Source of the DNA: Coriaria nepalensis
Lineage: Eukaryota > Streptophyta > Magnoliopsida > Cucurbitales > Coriariaceae
Direction: 5' to 3'
NCBI GenBank assembly: GCA_027186245.1
Contig: CP114483.1
Coordinates: 4,350,001 to 4,414,000 of the forward strand
DNA: 64,000 nt
A program made the translations under genes and the position numbers. Of this stretch, positions 61,144-64,000 are shown piece by piece. The notes under the pieces are model-generated. The model had not been told where the DNA came from. It did no database searches and saw only the letters and a list, made by a program, of their open reading frames with translations. Position 1 is the stretch's first letter. Every line of letters starts with the position of its first letter.

Positions 61144-62846
61144 CTGTTAAACATCAACTCTCAGACAGGACAATTCAATTATTAAAAGAAGTTCAAAAAG
61201 ACAACTTCAACTCTTACTTAGATCTTCCTCGACCATTTTACAGTTTCTAGTACCCTCGAACTGAAGTAAGATGGGTAATGGCCGCCGGAGAGAATGAATA
61301 GGAAAATTATAATTTGAAAAATAGATGTTAGTAACATCTATTTCTTTTCAAACAGAGGGTATTCTTTTAATGGCGAAAACATCCCCCATTTTCAACCAGA
61401 AAACATACAATTTTTCTTTAGTTCTCAACCAGATTATTACAGAAATCAAACCACCACAGCTACTTCAGTAAGAAGTAAGAAAACAGTCAAACACATCAGA
61501 TCAAAAAATAAACTAAAATTTCCATGGCTACAACTTTTTTCTCTATTTTCCCTAAAACTGAGAAAAAAAAAAAATATATATGTATATATCTTCTTCCCAA
61601 TTTTTACATGATCTGGGAAAATTAAGCTCGCCCTATTGAGCAGAATTTTAAACTAGAATTCTATGTAAACTGATCTAACCGGGTAGGTACGCGTAGAGAC
61701 TGCACGGGCATTACTGCAGCAAAGAGAGATGGGTCCTGAAGCTGTAAATTCCGACGAGGACACTGAGAAGGTTGAAGATGACATTGACCTTCCGTTGACT
61801 TTTGGAGTTTACTCACTCGTCAGCCTTCTTTTCTCCCAGGGTTTTAGAGGGCGTTATTTGCTTCTGCATGATGATCAGGAAAATCGAAGACCGGATGCAG
61901 ATACCGTTTCATGGTTTCGAGAGCAGGAGATAGAGAGCTAGATAGATATGGTCAGGTAGACTTGGGAGAGTGAGAATACGACATGTCGACGTGGACAGTG
62001 ATAGAGCAAGCAATCAATTACATTATTTACATGCATGTTTAATGACTAGACTATCCAAAGGCAATAAAAGGATAGATTTACCGAGACTACAGGTCGAGGC
62101 GTCAAGGTTTTGTATGCTGCAGATATTTTTGAATCCGAGTGTAAGAATAGTTAAATTGGTTGATGAAAATTCAATAGGATTTATGGTTCGATTATTTAAT
62201 GGGAATGAAATAAATATTTTATTTTATTATATTATTTAATTTAAAATAATAAAAAATGGACATATTTTTTATTCCTACTTAAATAAAAATATTATTCTTT
62301 CTTTCAATAAATATTTTTTATTCGATTTTTTTTTATGAAAATGGAATAAAAATATGTTTGCCTAACAAACTTGATATAATATGCTCTCAATCTATTTTAC
62401 TAAAGGGTTAATTTGTGTGCGAAGGATGGAGAAGGTTGTGTCTATTGATTCATCATAGCTTGATGTAAGTATGTGTATTCCGATCCGAATCAGATATATC
62501 CGATTCATATTCCGAAACGATATAAGTTTGTAGCTTGATGCCCAGCTAGTAGTGCTTTACAGAAACAGGAACTGTGGTAGGTTTCATTTCTAATTGTTAG
62601 AACTATTTAAGTCTATGTTGCTCTATTTAGTATATCATAAAATGTTTACCTAAAGCCAATTAAACAAAAATTAGAAAAAGAGGGTCGTTCATACAGTTTA
62701 TTTTTAAATACGGGTTATATTTTAATTTCCGTATAGTTTAGGGTAAAACCATGCAAACTCTTTTCCTTACCAAATATATAGTTCTCGTTTTAACTAGCTA
62801 CGTTTGTCCCTGCCCCAAAAATTCTAGGGTTTTCTAATCTGTTGAT
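61144..62846. other. Upstream of G6PD4 and intergenic
   Basis: The minus strand 61180-61320 may hold the missing first G6PD4 exon; a basic frame (HSLRRPLPILLQFEGTRNCK) is open there but has no clear start. A plus-strand frame at 61729-61941 (MGPEAVNSDEDTEKVEDDID) is not recognised and is not called. The palindrome core CGACATGTCG lies at 61979-61988. 62690-62846 is the promoter of the cystatin-like gene. Confidence 0.4.
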
Positions 62847-63634
62847 ATGGATTCCGCTATCCGCATCCCCACCCCCGATCCGTTGAAGGAGGCGGCGTCG
62901 GAGTCTTCACCGAACCGGTCGGATTCCAATGAGTGGGACACTGATGATCCCGATGGAGTGTGGTCCAAAGAAGAACGACGCATGTATTATCGTCAAGTTA
63001 AGGAGAACGACGGCTTTGACGTTGATATCATTCCTCGTAGTGGTGAATTTGGTAATATTTATCCCTGTAATATCAATGGACGGTGGGGGGGGGGGGGGAT
63101 GTATTCGAGCCTCTACAATGGCTGCTATCTAGTATTGGAACAGCAGCGTCGATGTATGTAATGTAAATATGCGAGTTGTGTTCTTTTCAAAGCTTGTTTT
63201 CCCAATTAATTACTCGATTGGTCTCTGTTATGCAGAATTCAGGCTTACAACTTGTGGAGATTGAGAGGGCGACCATGAGGACAGTCATTGGTTGTCTGCA
63301 TTATATCACCTACAAGGCCCAGAGACCTGCAGATTCAGCTCCTACTACTTTCCAAGCCGTAGTATGGAATTGTATAGATGAGGCGGATTTGTATGAAATC
63401 ACGATGATCATGGTCAAACCCACGGGTGAATCATCATCATCCGATCAGGTACAACTTTCAAACCAAGAGTTCATATATTTGTTCTTGCTGTTTGTATGGT
63501 ATTTCATCTGTTAATAATTTCTTTTACGGTATTCATTCATCTTTGTTAAATGGTTATAACTTGTATACAACTTACCATAGATGCAGGAAGAACACAGTCC
63601 AGAACAAGAAGGGAAGTTTGTGAGATATCCTTAG
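62847..63634 (+). CDS. Cystatin/monellin-superfamily-like plant protein, frame broken at poly-G
   Basis: Three exons: 62847-63157, 63236-63448, 63587-63634. Exon 1 opens MDSAIRIPTPDPLKEAASES, then WSKEERRMYYRQVKENDGFD and GEFGNIYP. Exon 2 encodes LQLVEIERATMRTVIGCLHY, ITYKAQRPADSAPTTFQAVV and DEADLYEITMIMVKP, the cystatin-fold-like core seen in plant 'cystatin/monellin superfamily' proteins. Exon 3 ends EEHSPEQEGKFVRYP. Exon 1 is 311 nt, which puts exon 2 out of frame. A run of 14 G at 63075-63088 is the obvious cause: 12 or 15 G would restore the frame through FEPLQWLLSSIGTAASMY. As written, the product would stop at 63159-63161. Function of the family is unclear. A broken inverted copy lies at 23.6-25.5 kb. 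Confidence 0.7.
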
Positions 63635-64000
63635 TAGCTGGGGGGGTTTTATTTACTGTCTTTAAGGTTTAATCCAGATATCATATGTTGATGCTTTACC
63701 ACATAGTTTATTAGTTCATAACCCATATATTGTACTTTCATTTCATTTTCTACAAAATGATGAGAATTTGTGAGTCCTAATTGTTCGACCATTCAGCCCT
63801 TTCGTTGATTTTTTTTCTTTTGATTTTTTGCAGGAAACCATGTTTGTGAGTAGTCCAATTCGGGTTTCGATGATGGTCCCGGCAGCCACCACCGCTTATC
63901 AGTCACATAAGCTTGATAGCTGAGGAACAAATATAGGTAGTAAAGAGATTGTTTCGGCTGCTTCCGTGATAGATACTCCTAACAGCAAGACTAGCCTAAA
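63635..64000 (+). other. 3' UTR / unresolved downstream sequence
   Basis: 63640-63770 is 3' UTR by comparison with the duplicate at 23620-23750. An acceptor-like TTTTTGCAG lies near 63834, so a further exon or an alternative end is possible, but nothing is recognised before the window edge. Confidence 0.35.

Noticed and set aside
61729..61941. Plus-strand open frame starting MGPEAVNSDEDTEK
   Set aside because: Acidic start looks protein-like, but there is no recognisable family, and no splice or promoter support.

Overview
This is nuclear DNA from a flowering plant, a eudicot. The evidence is spliced genes with GT-AG introns, plant-only families (atypical bHLH, DUF538, ECHIDNA, alkaline/neutral invertase, plastid-type G6PD4), AT-rich spacers full of homopolymers and microsatellites, and a tRNA-Ile(AAU). 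I cannot name the species. All exon limits below were read by hand from splice signals and protein continuity.

Layout. 1-1.05 kb holds the 5' end of an EFR3/SRL2-type gene (minus). 3.9-7.3 kb is an RPAP3-type TPR co-chaperone (minus). 7.8-8.1 kb has CIPK kinase debris. 8.6-13.1 kb is a tandem array of a small secreted-peptide gene: two intact copies, one dead copy and one orphan promoter remnant. 13-19.9 kb is AT-rich spacer. A bHLH149/AIF-like gene lies at 20 kb. 20.6-27 kb is mostly repeats and includes a broken inverted copy of the cystatin-like gene found at 62.8 kb. Then come a tail-anchored membrane protein (27.9 kb), mitoribosomal mS41 (30-31 kb), a divergent MADS-like gene (31.4 kb), a coiled-coil gene with an in-frame stop (33.1-33.8 kb) and a small membrane protein (34.9 kb).

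The right half is gene-dense: importin alpha (36.1-39.8 kb), a decayed ICP55-type aminopeptidase (41.3-44.2 kb), DUF538 (44.9 kb), alkaline/neutral invertase (45.8-48.7 kb), ECHIDNA (49.7-51.6 kb), PWP1 (52.2-53.7 kb), tRNA-Ile (54.3 kb), ARF1 (54.9-57.4 kb), G6PD4 (58.4-61.1 kb) and a cystatin-like gene (62.8-63.6 kb).

From memory, the bHLH149, IMPA-4, ICP55, DUF538, ECHIDNA and G6PD4 homologues sit together in Arabidopsis near At1g09250-At1g09420, while the RPAP3/TPR5 and invertase homologues sit near At1g56440-At1g56560. The window therefore looks like an unfractionated ancestral block. Most genes are unrelated housekeeping functions (protein import, vesicle traffic, ribosome biogenesis, sugar metabolism). 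The most novel-looking element is the secreted-peptide array at 8.6-13.1 kb.
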